Shown: positions 23,424 through 32,448 of the stretch, piece by piece | How the letters are laid out: each line of letters opens with the position of its first letter | Position numbering within the stretch: position 1 is the stretch's first letter | From: Actinoplanes xinjiangensis | GTDB lineage: Bacteria; Actinomycetota; Actinomycetes; Mycobacteriales; Micromonosporaceae | Direction: 5' to 3' | Assembly (NCBI RefSeq): GCF_003148685.1 | Contig: NZ_QGGR01000006.1 | Span: 372,001 to 436,000 of the forward strand | DNA: 64,000 nt | Made by a program: the position numbers and the translations under genes | The notes under the pieces: model-generated | Seen by the model: only the letters and a program-made list of their open reading frames with translations | Database searches by the model: none | Told to the model about the DNA's origin: nothing

Positions 23424-25466
23424 TCAGGGCCTGCGGGCGTGAACCGCCGGCCGGCCACCACACGCCGTGTCGACGGTGAGAGCCAGGATCGCCACGTCGT
23501 CCCGGCGCGGTGTGGGCCCGACGCCGGCGTGCAGGATGTGGTCGATCAGCGCGTGCGGGTCGCCCGCCGGCGCCGACCGGACCGCCGCGCACAGGTCGTC
23601 CATGCCCCGGTCGATCGGGTACTGCCGGTCCTCGACCAGGCCGTCGGTGTAGAGGACGAGGTCGCTGTGGGGTGGCAGCTCCAGAGCCGTGTCGTGGTAG
23701 CGGGCGCCGCGGACACCCAGCGGCGGCTGGGGCGGCAGCGGCAACCGGCGGGTCTCGTCGCCGGCCCGCAGGATCGGCGCGGGGTGACCGGCGAGCACCC
23801 CGGTCACGGTGCCGTCGGCCAGGTTCAGTTCCAGATAGCAGCAGGTCGCCATGGCTTCCGGCTCCAGTCGTAGCAACAGGTCGTTGACCCGCCGCAGCAC
23901 CGCTGCCGGGCCGTGGCCGTCGACGGCGTAGGCCCGCAGCGCGTTGCGCAGTTGCCCCATGGTCGCGGCGGCCGTGACGCTGTGCCCGGCGACGTCCCCG
24001 ATCACCAGTGCGGCGGTGTCCGGGCCGAGCGGGATGACGTCGTACCAGTCACCGCCGACGTCCGCGCCGTGGGTCCACGGCAGATATCGCACGGCGTGCC
24101 GCGCACCGCGCAGCGGAGGCAGCGCGGCCGGCAGCAACGTCCGTTGCAGGTCGGCGGCGATCGACATCTGTGCCTGGAACAGCAGGGACCGTTGCAGTGC
24201 CTGGGCGGCGAGCCGGCTGAACGCCATCAGGTCGGCCCGCTCACCGGCGTCGAAGTCCCGCGGCCGCGCATACCCGATCACCAGTGCGCCGAGCAGTTGG
24301 CCACCGGTGCTGAGCGGCAGGAACGCCCATGCCCGGCGCCCGCCGCCGGAGATCGCGGTGGTGGTGTCCGGCTGCTCGGCGGCGAACTCGGCCGGTGAGC
24401 GGAGGAATCGGGGCTCACCGTCCGTGCCGACCCGGACCGCGGGGTACGGGTGTGTCAACGGCAGCTCGCGGAGCCGGCTGACGACGTCGGGTTCGTAGCC
24501 GGCGTGGTAGCGCAGCACCAGCCGGCCGTCCTCGGCCAGCAACACCACCAGGCCGTTCCCGCCGGCCGACGGGCGCAGGACGGTACCCATCGCCGCGTAC
24601 ACCTCGTCGGGGGTGCTCGCCGCGACCAGCGCCGCGGTGACGGCCTGGAGCGCGTCGGTCCGGATCGCCGCGGCGTGGACGGCGGCCGCACCGCGCGCGA
24701 GTTGCTCCTGCTGGTCGACGTGGTCGGTGATGTCCCGGTAGGAGACGGCGACCACGTCGACGTCCACCCGGGCGATCTTCACCTCCCAGACCTGCGCGGT
24801 GCCGGGTGCGGTGAGCCGCTCCTGCCACACCTCACCGTCGTCGGTCACCTGGCACAGCGGGCCGAACAGGGGGGTGTCGCCGTCGGAGTCCCGGATCCGG
24901 CCGCCGACGAGGTCCTCGACGGTACGCCCGGCCAGTTTGGCGCCGACCTGGTTGACGTACTCGCGGGTGAAGTCCTCGATCGCACCGGTGTCGTCGCGAA
25001 CGGCACGGAGCAGAGCGAATCCGTCGAACGCCGCATCGAGCGCGTCGTACAGATGCACACCGGCGCTCGCCTCCGGCCCCAGCGTCAACTTCGTCAGGTC
25101 CACGAAGCGGGCGACGAATCCGTCACCGAACGGCACGACGCGGAACTCGAAGTGCCCGGAGACGGTGGCCCGGTCGTAGTACACCGTGCGATTGAGGGGA
25201 GCACGGTCGTTGACGACCTGCCGGTACCGGGGGAGCGTGCCGTCGGTGACGGTCTCCGGCCACAGCTCCCGGTACGTCCGGCCGACCAGCTCGTCCGGCG
25301 GGCGGCCCAGGAACCGGGCGCCGGCCGCATTGAGATGCACCAGGGTGAAGTCGACGATCGTGCCGTCGGTGTCGCGGACCGAACAGGCCAGCGCACATCC
25401 ATGAGGGTCGGCGTCGAGGAGGGCACGAACGTCCGCAAGGTGAGGGGTGTCCGGGCCGTCCGCCAT
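23424..25466 (-). CDS. PAS-PAS-GAF-SpoIIE serine phosphatase
   Basis: The 680-residue cytoplasmic protein has two PAS domains (about 14-130 and 135-255; LNAAGARFLGRPPDELVGRTYRELWP marks the first) and a GAF domain (about 270-420). The C-terminal PP2C/SpoIIE phosphatase spans about 440-665. Metal-binding motifs are present: GGDWYDV, IGDVAGHS, ATCCYLELNLADG, YTDGLVE and RRDDVAILAL. Such proteins dephosphorylate anti-anti-sigma factors to release stress sigma factors. No STAS gene is adjacent, but the next gene across a divergent 228-base gap encodes an HATPase of RsbW-like type, a logical partner. No membrane segment is present. Confidence 0.9.
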   Translation of the reverse strand: MADGPDTPHLADVRALLDADPHGCALACSVRDTDGTIVDFTLVHLNAAGARFLGRPPDELVGRTYRELWPETVTDGTLPRYRQVVNDRAPLNRTVYYDRATVSGHFEFRVVPFGDGFVARFVDLTKLTLGPEASAGVHLYDALDAAFDGFALLRAVRDDTGAIEDFTREYVNQVGAKLAGRTVEDLVGGRIRDSDGDTPLFGPLCQVTDDGEVWQERLTAPGTAQVWEVKIARVDVDVVAVSYRDITDHVDQQEQLARGAAAVHAAAIRTDALQAVTAALVAASTPDEVYAAMGTVLRPSAGGNGLVVLLAEDGRLVLRYHAGYEPDVVSRLRELPLTHPYPAVRVGTDGEPRFLRSPAEFAAEQPDTTTAISGGGRRAWAFLPLSTGGQLLGALVIGYARPRDFDAGERADLMAFSRLAAQALQRSLLFQAQMSIAADLQRTLLPAALPPLRGARHAVRYLPWTHGADVGGDWYDVIPLGPDTAALVIGDVAGHSVTAAATMGQLRNALRAYAVDGHGPAAVLRRVNDLLLRLEPEAMATCCYLELNLADGTVTGVLAGHPAPILRAGDETRRLPLPPQPPLGVRGARYHDTALELPPHSDLVLYTDGLVEDRQYPIDRGMDDLCAAVRSAPAGDPHALIDHILHAGVGPTPRRDDVAILALTVDTACGGRPAVHARRP

Positions 25467-25694
25467 GCACTGCCGCCCCTCGGTGTTCTGATCGCCGACA
25501 GCCTACGCCCTCACCGGGCGGCGGTCCGTCGCTGATCTGACCGGTGGGCGGCGGGGTTCGCCGACGGCGATGTCGTCGCCGGCGGCCCGGCTCGCTAATG
25601 TTGGCGGATGACGACCTCCGTGGCTTCCGGCGCATGAGCCCGGTGGCCGCGGCCGGCTGCTGGACCCGTCCCGCGTGCGGGTGGAGGTGACCCG

Positions 25695-26651
25695 GTGAGG
25701 ACGGGCGCGGCCGCCGGGCACACCGGCTACTTCCACGAGGCGCTCTGTTACGACTCCGACGACCATCTGCTGGCCGTCGCGGTTCCGTTCCTGCTCGGCG
25801 GTGTCGCGGCCGGCGAACCCACGCTCGTCGGGCTGGGCGGGCGCACCGCCGACCTGGTGCGCGCCGCCCTGCCGGCCGGTGCACCGGTGACCTTCCTGGC
25901 CGGCGGCGCCGTCTACGCCCGGCCGGCCGGGGCCATCCGGTCCTATCGCGAACTGCTCGCCGGCCACGTCGCCGCCGGTGCCGCGCAGATCCGCATCATC
26001 GGCGAACTACCGGTGGCGGCGCTCGGCGTGACCTGGGACTGGTGGGCGCGGTACGAGTCGGCGATCAACCACGCGTACGACGAGTTCCCGCTGTGGAGCA
26101 TGTGTGCCTACGACACCCGGGTGACCCCGGCGCCGGTGCTCGCCGACGTGCTGCGGACCTATCCGCGCACCGCACTGCCGGACGGCCGGCACGTCCCCAA
26201 CAACGGGTACATCGACCCGGTGTCGTACCTCAGCGAGCCTCGCGCGCCGGTCCCCGATCCGGTCCAGCGGGCCGCGCCGCACGCCGACCTCGTCGATCCC
26301 ACCCTCTCGGCGGCCCGGCAGGCCGTCCGCGACGCCGACCCCGGAGTGCTGCCGGATCAGGACGTCGACGATCTGATCGTGTCGGTGAGCGAAGCGGTCG
26401 CCAACGCGCAACGGCACGGTCGCGGGCCGGTGCGGATGCGGCTGTGGCGCGGAGCCGACCGGATCGTCGTCACGGTCAGGGACACCGGTGGCGGCCCCAA
26501 GGACCCGTTCGCCGGTCTGCTACCCGCCGGGGACGGCACCGCCGGTGGTCTCGGCCTGTGGATCGCGCACCAGTCGTGCAGCCATGTCGCCCTGCATCGA
26601 CGGGACGACGGATTCACCATCCGGCTGACCGCAGGCAATCCGCACCACTGA
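25695..26651 (+). CDS. MEDS-domain sensor with RsbW-like HATPase (RsbA-type)
   Basis: The GTG start at 25695 has GGAGG upstream; the product has 318 residues. Residues 10-175 form a MEDS (DcmR-type sensory) domain: GYFHEALCYDSDDHLLAVAVPFLLGGVAAGEPTLVGL, and later YESAINHAYDEFPLWSMCAYDTR. Residues 210-315 form an HATPase_c of the anti-sigma type, with the N-box VSVSEAVANAQRHG, DTGGGPKDPF and GGLGLWIAHQSC. There is no DHp domain, so it is an anti-sigma/switch kinase rather than a sensor histidine kinase. It may act with the SpoIIE phosphatase encoded divergently. Confidence 0.85.
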   Translation: MRTGAAAGHTGYFHEALCYDSDDHLLAVAVPFLLGGVAAGEPTLVGLGGRTADLVRAALPAGAPVTFLAGGAVYARPAGAIRSYRELLAGHVAAGAAQIRIIGELPVAALGVTWDWWARYESAINHAYDEFPLWSMCAYDTRVTPAPVLADVLRTYPRTALPDGRHVPNNGYIDPVSYLSEPRAPVPDPVQRAAPHADLVDPTLSAARQAVRDADPGVLPDQDVDDLIVSVSEAVANAQRHGRGPVRMRLWRGADRIVVTVRDTGGGPKDPFAGLLPAGDGTAGGLGLWIAHQSCSHVALHRRDDGFTIRLTAGNPHH

Positions 26652-26675
26652 CGCCACCGGCCCCGGACCATCCGG

Positions 26676-26719
26676 CCCCTCAGCATCGGCGCTCTCCGGC
26701 CGAAGGGACAGCTGAGGGG
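26676..26719 (+). promoter_or_regulatory. Hairpin overlapping a ribosome-binding site
   Basis: CCCCTCAGC (26676-26684) pairs perfectly with GCTGAGGGG (26711-26719). The right arm includes the GAGGGGA Shine-Dalgarno of the 20-codon leader at 26728. The 26-base loop has a smaller CGGC/GCCG stem. It could act as a terminator for the MEDS gene or sequester the ribosome-binding site; both are inference. Confidence 0.5.
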
Positions 26720-26727
26720 AGCCACTC

Positions 26728-26790
26728 ATGGCGCGATTGCTGGTTGTCGATGACGCGCCGGTATCGCCGGCTCAAACCGGTCAGCCATGA
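26728..26790 (+). pseudogene. 20-codon remnant of a response-regulator receiver, coupled to the kinase gene
   Basis: From ATG 26728, behind GAGGGGAG, the frame reads MARLLVVDDAPVSPAQTGQP and stops. The first eleven residues are the canonical beginning of a receiver domain (strand 1 and the acidic pair), as in the intact receiver encoded at 29007. The rest is lost. The TGA overlaps the ATG of the MASE1 kinase as ATGA, so translation of this stub may feed ribosomes to the kinase. It reads either as the scar of a deletion inside a former receiver-kinase operon or as a leader cistron that has been retained. Confidence 0.65.
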
Positions 26791-28874
26791 CTTTCCCTCG
26801 CTCGGCCGCCCGTACCGCCGGTTTCTCGGCGTTGTATCTCGTCGCGATGTTCCTGGGCCGGCAGACGGTGATGGACGGGACGAACCTGAGTCTGGTGTGG
26901 CCCGCCGCCGGGGTCCTGGCCCTCTGGTTCGGCACCCAACGTGCCTCGCGCTGGCGCTGGCTGGACGTCCTCAGCCTGGCCGTGATCACCATGACGGTCA
27001 ACGTCGCGACCGGGGCGACCGCGGCTCTGGCGGCGGTCTTCGTCGCCGCGAACCTGATGCAGGGCTGCACGTTCGCCGTCCTGGTCGGCCGCTGGCTGCC
27101 GGAGGCGCTGATCACCGGCGACGACGGCCCCGTGCTGTCCCGGCTGCGGCAGTTCTGGCGCCTGGCCGGGATCGCCGTGCTGTCGTCCGCCGCCGGTACG
27201 ATGATCGGCCCGACCGGTGCATGGCTGCTGAACAGGCACCTCCTGTGGGAATCCGCAGCCGTCTGGATGACCCGTAACGTCGTGGCCGTCGTGATCGTCG
27301 TCGTCGCCGGCAGATACCTCGGCCATCCCGTCCGTGGGTGGTGGCGATGCCGCGGAACCCCGCGTACCGGGCCCGGCCCATGGCGGTCACTGCCGGCTCG
27401 CAAGCAGGCCGAGTACGTCGCGGTGCTCGTCGCCTCCGTCGTGGCCTACCACCTGATGTTCGGATTCGGACGCGACCTTCCGGCCGCCTTCGCGCTGATC
27501 GCCATCACGGTGTGGGCCGGTCTGCGGCTGAGCACCGGCTTCGTGATCCTGCACGACCTGGTGTTCGGTACGGTGGCGATCCTGTTCACCCTGTGCGGCT
27601 ACGGCCCGTTCGCGCTCATCGAGTCCCAGGCCGTCCGGGCCCTGATCGCCCAGTTGTTCGTCGGGACCGTCACGGTGGTCGGGCTGTCGCTGGCCCTGTC
27701 CCGCGACGAACGCGACGCGCTCACCGCCCGGCTGCGGCAGCAGGCCCGACTGCTGACCACGGTCATCGAGTCGGTCAGCGAGGGCATCGCCGTCGTCGAC
27801 GAGGAGAACGGATTCCTGGTACGCAACCCGGCGATCGAACGGCTGCTCGGCGGGTTCGACACTACCGGCGACCGGGTCCAGTCCAGCACCTACTACGGCC
27901 TGTTCCATCCCGACGGCACGCCCATCGCGGACCGGGACCTGCCGCATCGCCGGGTCTTCGCCGGCGAACGACTCGACCCGGTGGAGATGCTGATCCGCAA
28001 CGCCGGCATCCCCGAGGGCCGCATCGTCGTGGTCAACACGGCACTCATGCCCGGCCGCATCAACGGCCTGCGGCATGTCGTGGTCGCCATGCACGACGTC
28101 ACCGAGGACCGCCGGCACCGTGACGAACTGGCGAATTTCGCCGGGGTCGTCGCCCATGACCTGCTCAACCCGCTCGCCACCGTCGAGGGCTGGAGCCAGG
28201 CGCTGCTGGAGGACCTCGACGATCCCGGCGCTCTCACCGACGGCATCACCCGCATCCAGCGGGCCTCGACCCGGATGCGCGCGCTCATCGACGATCTGCT
28301 CGTCTACACCACCGCCCGGGACGCCGCGCTCGCCCCGGCCCACTGCGACCTCGAGAGCCTGGTCGCGGACATCGCCGCCGGCCGCCGGGATCACGCCCAG
28401 AGTGCGGGGGAGACCGTCCCGGTGTTCCGGTTCAGCGGCCTCGACCCGGTCGACGGCGACCCGGTGCTCGTACGGCAGCTGATGGAGAACCTGATCGGTA
28501 ACGCCATCAAGTACACCGGGTCCGGGGTAACCCCGACGATCACGGTCACCACCTATGCGGACACGGCCGGGCCGGGGATGACCCGCGTCGAGATCACCGA
28601 CAACGGCATCGGCATCCCGGCGGGGCAGCACGACGCGGTCTTCGGCAACTTCCACCGGGCCCACGTGGACGCCGGTTACTCCGGTACCGGGCTGGGCCTG
28701 GCCATCTGCAAAAGGATCGTCGAGCGCCACGGCGGGACGATCTGCGCGTCCGACAATCCCGACGGCCGCGGCACCCGTGTCTCGTTCACGCTGCCCAGCA
28801 GCCGTCTCCCAGCGCGCGCACCGACCGGTCCCCACCCGTACCGGCTGCGTCCGTCGTTCGAACGGGCGCGCTGA
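26787..28874 (+). CDS. MASE1-PAS sensor histidine kinase
   Basis: The 695-residue protein starts inside the stop of the receiver remnant. The first 310 residues hold about nine or ten membrane segments of the MASE1 type (LSLVWPAAGVLALWFGTQ, MTRNVVAVVIVVVAGRYLG). A PAS domain follows at about 325-440 (VIESVSEGIAVVDEENGFLVRNPAIERLLGG). The DHp helix carries the phosphoacceptor His in FAGVVAHDLLNPLATVEGW. The HATPase spans about 555-675 with NLIGNAIKYTG, ITDNGIGIP and GTGLGLAICKRIVERHGG, all intact. It should be an active kinase. The adjacent receiver is a stub, so its partner is probably the receiver at 29007 or one in trans. Confidence 0.92.
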   Translation: MTFPRSAARTAGFSALYLVAMFLGRQTVMDGTNLSLVWPAAGVLALWFGTQRASRWRWLDVLSLAVITMTVNVATGATAALAAVFVAANLMQGCTFAVLVGRWLPEALITGDDGPVLSRLRQFWRLAGIAVLSSAAGTMIGPTGAWLLNRHLLWESAAVWMTRNVVAVVIVVVAGRYLGHPVRGWWRCRGTPRTGPGPWRSLPARKQAEYVAVLVASVVAYHLMFGFGRDLPAAFALIAITVWAGLRLSTGFVILHDLVFGTVAILFTLCGYGPFALIESQAVRALIAQLFVGTVTVVGLSLALSRDERDALTARLRQQARLLTTVIESVSEGIAVVDEENGFLVRNPAIERLLGGFDTTGDRVQSSTYYGLFHPDGTPIADRDLPHRRVFAGERLDPVEMLIRNAGIPEGRIVVVNTALMPGRINGLRHVVVAMHDVTEDRRHRDELANFAGVVAHDLLNPLATVEGWSQALLEDLDDPGALTDGITRIQRASTRMRALIDDLLVYTTARDAALAPAHCDLESLVADIAAGRRDHAQSAGETVPVFRFSGLDPVDGDPVLVRQLMENLIGNAIKYTGSGVTPTITVTTYADTAGPGMTRVEITDNGIGIPAGQHDAVFGNFHRAHVDAGYSGTGLGLAICKRIVERHGGTICASDNPDGRGTRVSFTLPSSRLPARAPTGPHPYRLRPSFERAR

Positions 28875-28929
28875 CGGCTCGCGCGGCGACTGACTTTTCA
28901 AGGTCCGCCGTGGTGCACTCATCCCACAC

Positions 28930-28954
28930 GTTTAGTTCCGTTTTGCGCGGATAT
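28930..28954 (+). promoter_or_regulatory. Possible SigB-type stress promoter before the receiver/KaiC-like operon
   Basis: GTTT at 28930-28933 and GGATAT at 28949-28954 are separated by 15 bases. This resembles the GTTT-N14-16-GGGTAT pattern of actinobacterial stress sigma factors. The start codon is 53 bases downstream. Match is imperfect and unproven. Confidence 0.3.
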
Positions 28955-29006
28955 CTGGATAGGGGCCGAGCCTGCCGGGCTTCGCCCCAGTCAACGGAAG
29001 GCTTCG

Positions 29007-29366
29007 GTGGGCAGGATCCTGGTGGTCGACGATGAGCCGGATCTCCGGTTCCTGCTGCGGCGCATCTTCACCCGGGCGGGCCACGAGGTCGGCGAAGCCG
29101 GCGACGGAGCGGCCGCCCTCGCCTCGGTACACGCGGCACCACCGGATCTGGTGGTGACCGACATGATGATGCCGGTGATGGACGGCGTCGAACTCATCCG
29201 CAGGCTGCGATGCGACCCGGAGACCGAGGCCATCCCGATCCTCGCCGTCAGCGGGGACTGGCAGCTGGCGGTCGGCGCCGACGCCGCACTGGCCAAGCCG
29301 TACCAGCAGGACGAGCTACTCGCGGCCGCCGACGGTCTGCTCCGGAAGGGTCGTGAGGTCCGGTGA
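29007..29366 (+). CDS. Single-domain response regulator (receiver only)
   Basis: The GTG start at 29007 is preceded by GGAAGG at good spacing. The 119-residue product is a complete CheY-like receiver: acidic pair Asp8-Asp9 in ILVVDDEPDLRFLLR, phosphoacceptor Asp52 in LVVTDMMMPVMDGVEL, Ser in ILAVSGD in place of the usual Thr/Ser, and Lys in ALAKPYQQDEL. There is no output domain, so it acts by protein contact. Its TGA overlaps the GTG of the KaiC-like ATPase (GTGA), pointing to a joint function. The upstream MASE1 kinase is a plausible phosphodonor. Confidence 0.92.
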   Translation: MGRILVVDDEPDLRFLLRRIFTRAGHEVGEAGDGAAALASVHAAPPDLVVTDMMMPVMDGVELIRRLRCDPETEAIPILAVSGDWQLAVGADAALAKPYQQDELLAAADGLLRKGREVR

Positions 29367-30808
29367 AGCGGCTGACGACCGGGCTCGCCGACCTGGACAT
29401 GATCCTCGGTGGTGGTCTGATACCGGGTTCGGTGGTGCTCCTCGCCGGGCCGCCCGGATCCGGCAAGACGATCCTGGCGCAGCAGATCTGCTTCAACCGG
29501 GCCACCGCCGAGCACAAGGCCGTCTACTACACGACCCTGTCGGAACCGCATTCCAAACTCGTCGAGCATCTGGAGGAGTTCCCGTTCTTCGACCCCGGCG
29601 GCCTCGACTCCCGGGTCGAGTACGTGCATCTGGGCGACATGCTGCGCGACACCGACGACCTCGCCCCCCTGATCGACGAGGTGGTCCGGAAGGCCCTGGA
29701 CGACGAGCCGGCGCTGGTGGTGATCGACAGCACCAAGATGCTGGCCGACTTCGTCAGCGGCCAGGCACTGCGGACCGCCCTCTACGACCTGACGAGCCGG
29801 GTCGCACACAGCGGGGCGGTGCTGCTGCTGCTCGGCGAGTACACCCCCGAGGAGATGCTGACCGGAGCGGAGTCCTCCCTCGCCGACGGCATCGTGCAAC
29901 TGGCGTACCAGTCCCGCGAGCCGGTCGACCGGCGTACCCTCCGGGTGGTCAAGATGCGCGGCACCACCCACCTCGACGGCGCCCACACGGTGCAGATCAC
30001 CACCGACGGCTTCCAGGTGTTCCCGCGGGTCGAGTCGTTTGTGACCGACGATGTGCCGCCGGGCGCCGGGCGGGTCCCGACCGGGCTGCCCGGCCTCGAC
30101 GCGCTGATGGGCGGCGGCATACCGAACGCCGACGCCACCCTCGTCCTCGGGCCCTCCGGCGTCGGCAAGACCGTCGGCTGCCTGAACTACCTCGTCGAAG
30201 GCCTGAGCCGTGGGGAACACTGCCTCTACGTCACCTTCCAGGACACCACCGATCAGCTGACCAGGCTGGCCGAGGAATTCGGCTGGGACCTGACCGCCGC
30301 CCGCGACGAGGACCGGCTGATGATCTCCCATGTGCCGGTGGGCGAACTCGAGCTCGACGTCGTCGCGGCGGTGATCCGGCACCGGCTCGCCGGCGGCGGG
30401 GTCACCCGGATCGTGATCGACAGCCTGGCCGAGATGGCTCATGCCGCCCGCGAGGCCGAACGGTTCCCCGCCTACCTGCGCAGTCTGCTCGGCCTCGTCC
30501 GGGCGGCCGGGGCCTCGCTCTGGGTCACCAGCGAGACCCGGACCTTCGGGCCCATGGAGGAACCGCTGGTCGGGCTCATGTTCCTGTTCCACAACGTCGT
30601 GCAGATCCGGTACATCGAACACTGCGCCGAAGTCGGCCGGGTCCTCAACGTCCTCAAGATGCGCCACAGCCGCCACGACAACGGCGTCCACGCCTGCCAC
30701 ATCACGGACGACGGTCTGGCCGTCGGTGACCGGCTCGACCACCTCACCGGGGTGCTCGGCTGGACCGTGCTGCGCGACTGCCCCGGGGAGTCATGCGTCA
30801 CCGACTGA
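29363..30808 (+). CDS. Double-domain KaiC-like RecA-family ATPase
   Basis: The 481-residue protein contains two KaiC/RadA-type P-loop domains. Domain 1 (about 1-235) has TGLADLDMILGGGLIPGSVVLLAGPPGSGKT, Walker B LVVIDS and the KaiC-typical end VVKMRGTTHLDGAHTVQITTDGFQVFPR. Domain 2 (about 240-475) has TGLPGLDALMGGGIPNADATLVLGPSGVGKT, IVIDSLAE and VLNVLKMRHSRHDNGVHACHITDDG. The catalytic Glu pair of KaiC appears as Ser-Glu in domain 1 (TTLSEPH) and Gln-Asp in domain 2 (VTFQDTTD), so hydrolysis in domain 2 may be weak. No KaiA or KaiB is present. It is coupled to a receiver, suggesting two-component control of the ATPase. Confidence 0.9.
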   Translation: MKRLTTGLADLDMILGGGLIPGSVVLLAGPPGSGKTILAQQICFNRATAEHKAVYYTTLSEPHSKLVEHLEEFPFFDPGGLDSRVEYVHLGDMLRDTDDLAPLIDEVVRKALDDEPALVVIDSTKMLADFVSGQALRTALYDLTSRVAHSGAVLLLLGEYTPEEMLTGAESSLADGIVQLAYQSREPVDRRTLRVVKMRGTTHLDGAHTVQITTDGFQVFPRVESFVTDDVPPGAGRVPTGLPGLDALMGGGIPNADATLVLGPSGVGKTVGCLNYLVEGLSRGEHCLYVTFQDTTDQLTRLAEEFGWDLTAARDEDRLMISHVPVGELELDVVAAVIRHRLAGGGVTRIVIDSLAEMAHAAREAERFPAYLRSLLGLVRAAGASLWVTSETRTFGPMEEPLVGLMFLFHNVVQIRYIEHCAEVGRVLNVLKMRHSRHDNGVHACHITDDGLAVGDRLDHLTGVLGWTVLRDCPGESCVTD

Positions 30809-30819
30809 CCGGGTCGGCC

Positions 30820-32448
30820 TCACCTCGAGCCGCTGTTGAGTGTCGTCCTGATCTGGTGCAGGAGCGTTTCCTTGCTGAACGGCTTGTTGACGATGGGCAC
30901 ACCCTCGGGCAACCGGCGATCACTGTCGGCCGTGTAGCCGGACATGAAGACGATCCGGATCGACGGACGGGCGCGCTGGACCGTCTCCACGAACTCCAGC
31001 ACCGGCATGCCCGGCATGATCACATCCGACAGCAGCAGGTCGAACGCGAGATCGTCGTCCTGGACGAGACGCAGGGCCTCGTCACGGGTGGCGGCGTCGG
31101 CGACCGTGTAGCCGCCGCGGGTGAGCAACCGCCGGCTGATGGCGCGGATGTCGTCGTCGTCCTCGACCACGAGGATCCGCTCACCGTGGCCCCGGGCCGT
31201 GGTTCCGGTGGTGCCGTCCGGCGGGGCGGCGGTCACCGGCCGGGCCGCGGCCGGCAGGTAGACGGTGATCCTGGTACCGGCCCCGGGTGCCGAGTCGACG
31301 GTGATCGCCCCGGCCGCCTCGTGGACGGCGCCGTAGACGGTCGCCAGGCCGAGCCCGCTGCCCTGGCCGGTGCCCCGGGTGGTGAAGAACGGCTCGAACG
31401 CACGCCGCTGGACCTCCGGATCCATGCCGCAGCCGGTGTCGGCGACGGTGAGGCACACGAAACGCTCCGAGGACGGCGGGGCACCGACCGCGGTGGCCGG
31501 CACCCGGTCCGCACTCGCCGTCCGGATGTCCAGGCGCCCGCCCTCCGGCATCGCGGCGCGGGCGTTCACCACCAGGTTCATGATGATCTGCTCCAGGCGG
31601 CTGGGGTCGATGGTGACGCAGTCGAGGCCCGGCTCGACGTCGATGCCGAACTCGATGTCCTCGCCGATCGTGCGGCGCAGCAGCCGTTCGATCTGGCCGA
31701 CCACCTCGTTCAGGTCGACCACCTCGGGTTGCGACGGTTGCAGGCGGCTGAAGATGAGCAGCTGCCGGGTCAGTGCCGCGGCCCGCCGCGCGGCATCCTC
31801 GATGTTCTCCAGATCCGGCCGGCACGGGTGCTCGGGACCCAGCTCGTCGAGGACGAACCCGGTGTATCCGCTGATCACGCCGAGGATGTTGTTGAAGTCG
31901 TGCGCCACGCCGCCGGCGAGTTGACCGAGGGAGTCCAGTCGTTCCGCCTGGTGCAGCTGCCGCTCCAGTTCGCGGCGCTGCTCGGCGGCCTGGACCTCGA
32001 CCAGCCGGAACCGTTCCTCGCTGGTGCGCAGCGCCGCCTCGGTCCGCCGCCGCTCCTGACGGTCCCAGGCGTCGCGCAGTTCGCGCTGCACCGCCGGTGC
32101 GAGCCGGGCGAGTTTGTCCTTGAGGACGAAGTCGTGGGCGCCGGCCCGCATCAGCGCGGTCGCCGACTCCTCGCCGATCTGACCCGAGACGACGATGAAC
32201 GGGATGTCCTGCCCGGTGCTCCGCAGCAGGTGCAGGGCCGCCTCGGCGTCGAACGTCGGCATCCCGTTGTCGGAGATCACGATGTCGGGCGGCCGGTGCC
32301 GCAACGCGTCGCGCATCCCGTCGGCGGTCTCCACCCGCTCGTAGTCGATCCGCAGCCCGGACCGGCGCAGCCGGTTGACCACCAGGACGGCGTCGTCCTC
32401 GCTGTCCTCGATGAGCAGCAGCCGGATCTGGTCCGGCTCGTCAGTCAT
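30820..32448 (-). CDS. Hybrid histidine kinase: receiver - kinase - receiver
   Basis: The 542-residue soluble protein has an N-terminal receiver (about 8-125; LLLIEDSEDDAVLVV, phosphoacceptor in DIVISDNGMP). A coiled linker follows (about 130-165), then a DHp with GGVAHDFNNILGVISGYTG. Next is an HATPase (about 265-385) with IIMNLVVNARAAMPEGG, VADTGCGMD and GSGLGLATVYGAV, and a C-terminal receiver (about 405-525) with ILVVEDDDDI and LLLSDVIMPGMP. All phosphotransfer residues appear intact. The central VAHDFNN kinase type commonly phosphorylates its own C-terminal receiver. It overlaps the upstream receiver gene by eight bases and is the last gene of a three-gene operon. Confidence 0.92.
   Translation of the reverse strand: MTDEPDQIRLLLIEDSEDDAVLVVNRLRRSGLRIDYERVETADGMRDALRHRPPDIVISDNGMPTFDAEAALHLLRSTGQDIPFIVVSGQIGEESATALMRAGAHDFVLKDKLARLAPAVQRELRDAWDRQERRRTEAALRTSEERFRLVEVQAAEQRRELERQLHQAERLDSLGQLAGGVAHDFNNILGVISGYTGFVLDELGPEHPCRPDLENIEDAARRAAALTRQLLIFSRLQPSQPEVVDLNEVVGQIERLLRRTIGEDIEFGIDVEPGLDCVTIDPSRLEQIIMNLVVNARAAMPEGGRLDIRTASADRVPATAVGAPPSSERFVCLTVADTGCGMDPEVQRRAFEPFFTTRGTGQGSGLGLATVYGAVHEAAGAITVDSAPGAGTRITVYLPAAARPVTAAPPDGTTGTTARGHGERILVVEDDDDIRAISRRLLTRGGYTVADAATRDEALRLVQDDDLAFDLLLSDVIMPGMPVLEFVETVQRARPSIRIVFMSGYTADSDRRLPEGVPIVNKPFSKETLLHQIRTTLNSGSR

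Noticed and set aside
29363..30808. Circadian KaiC
   Set aside because: No KaiA/KaiB and the catalytic pairs are altered; only the fold is KaiC-like.
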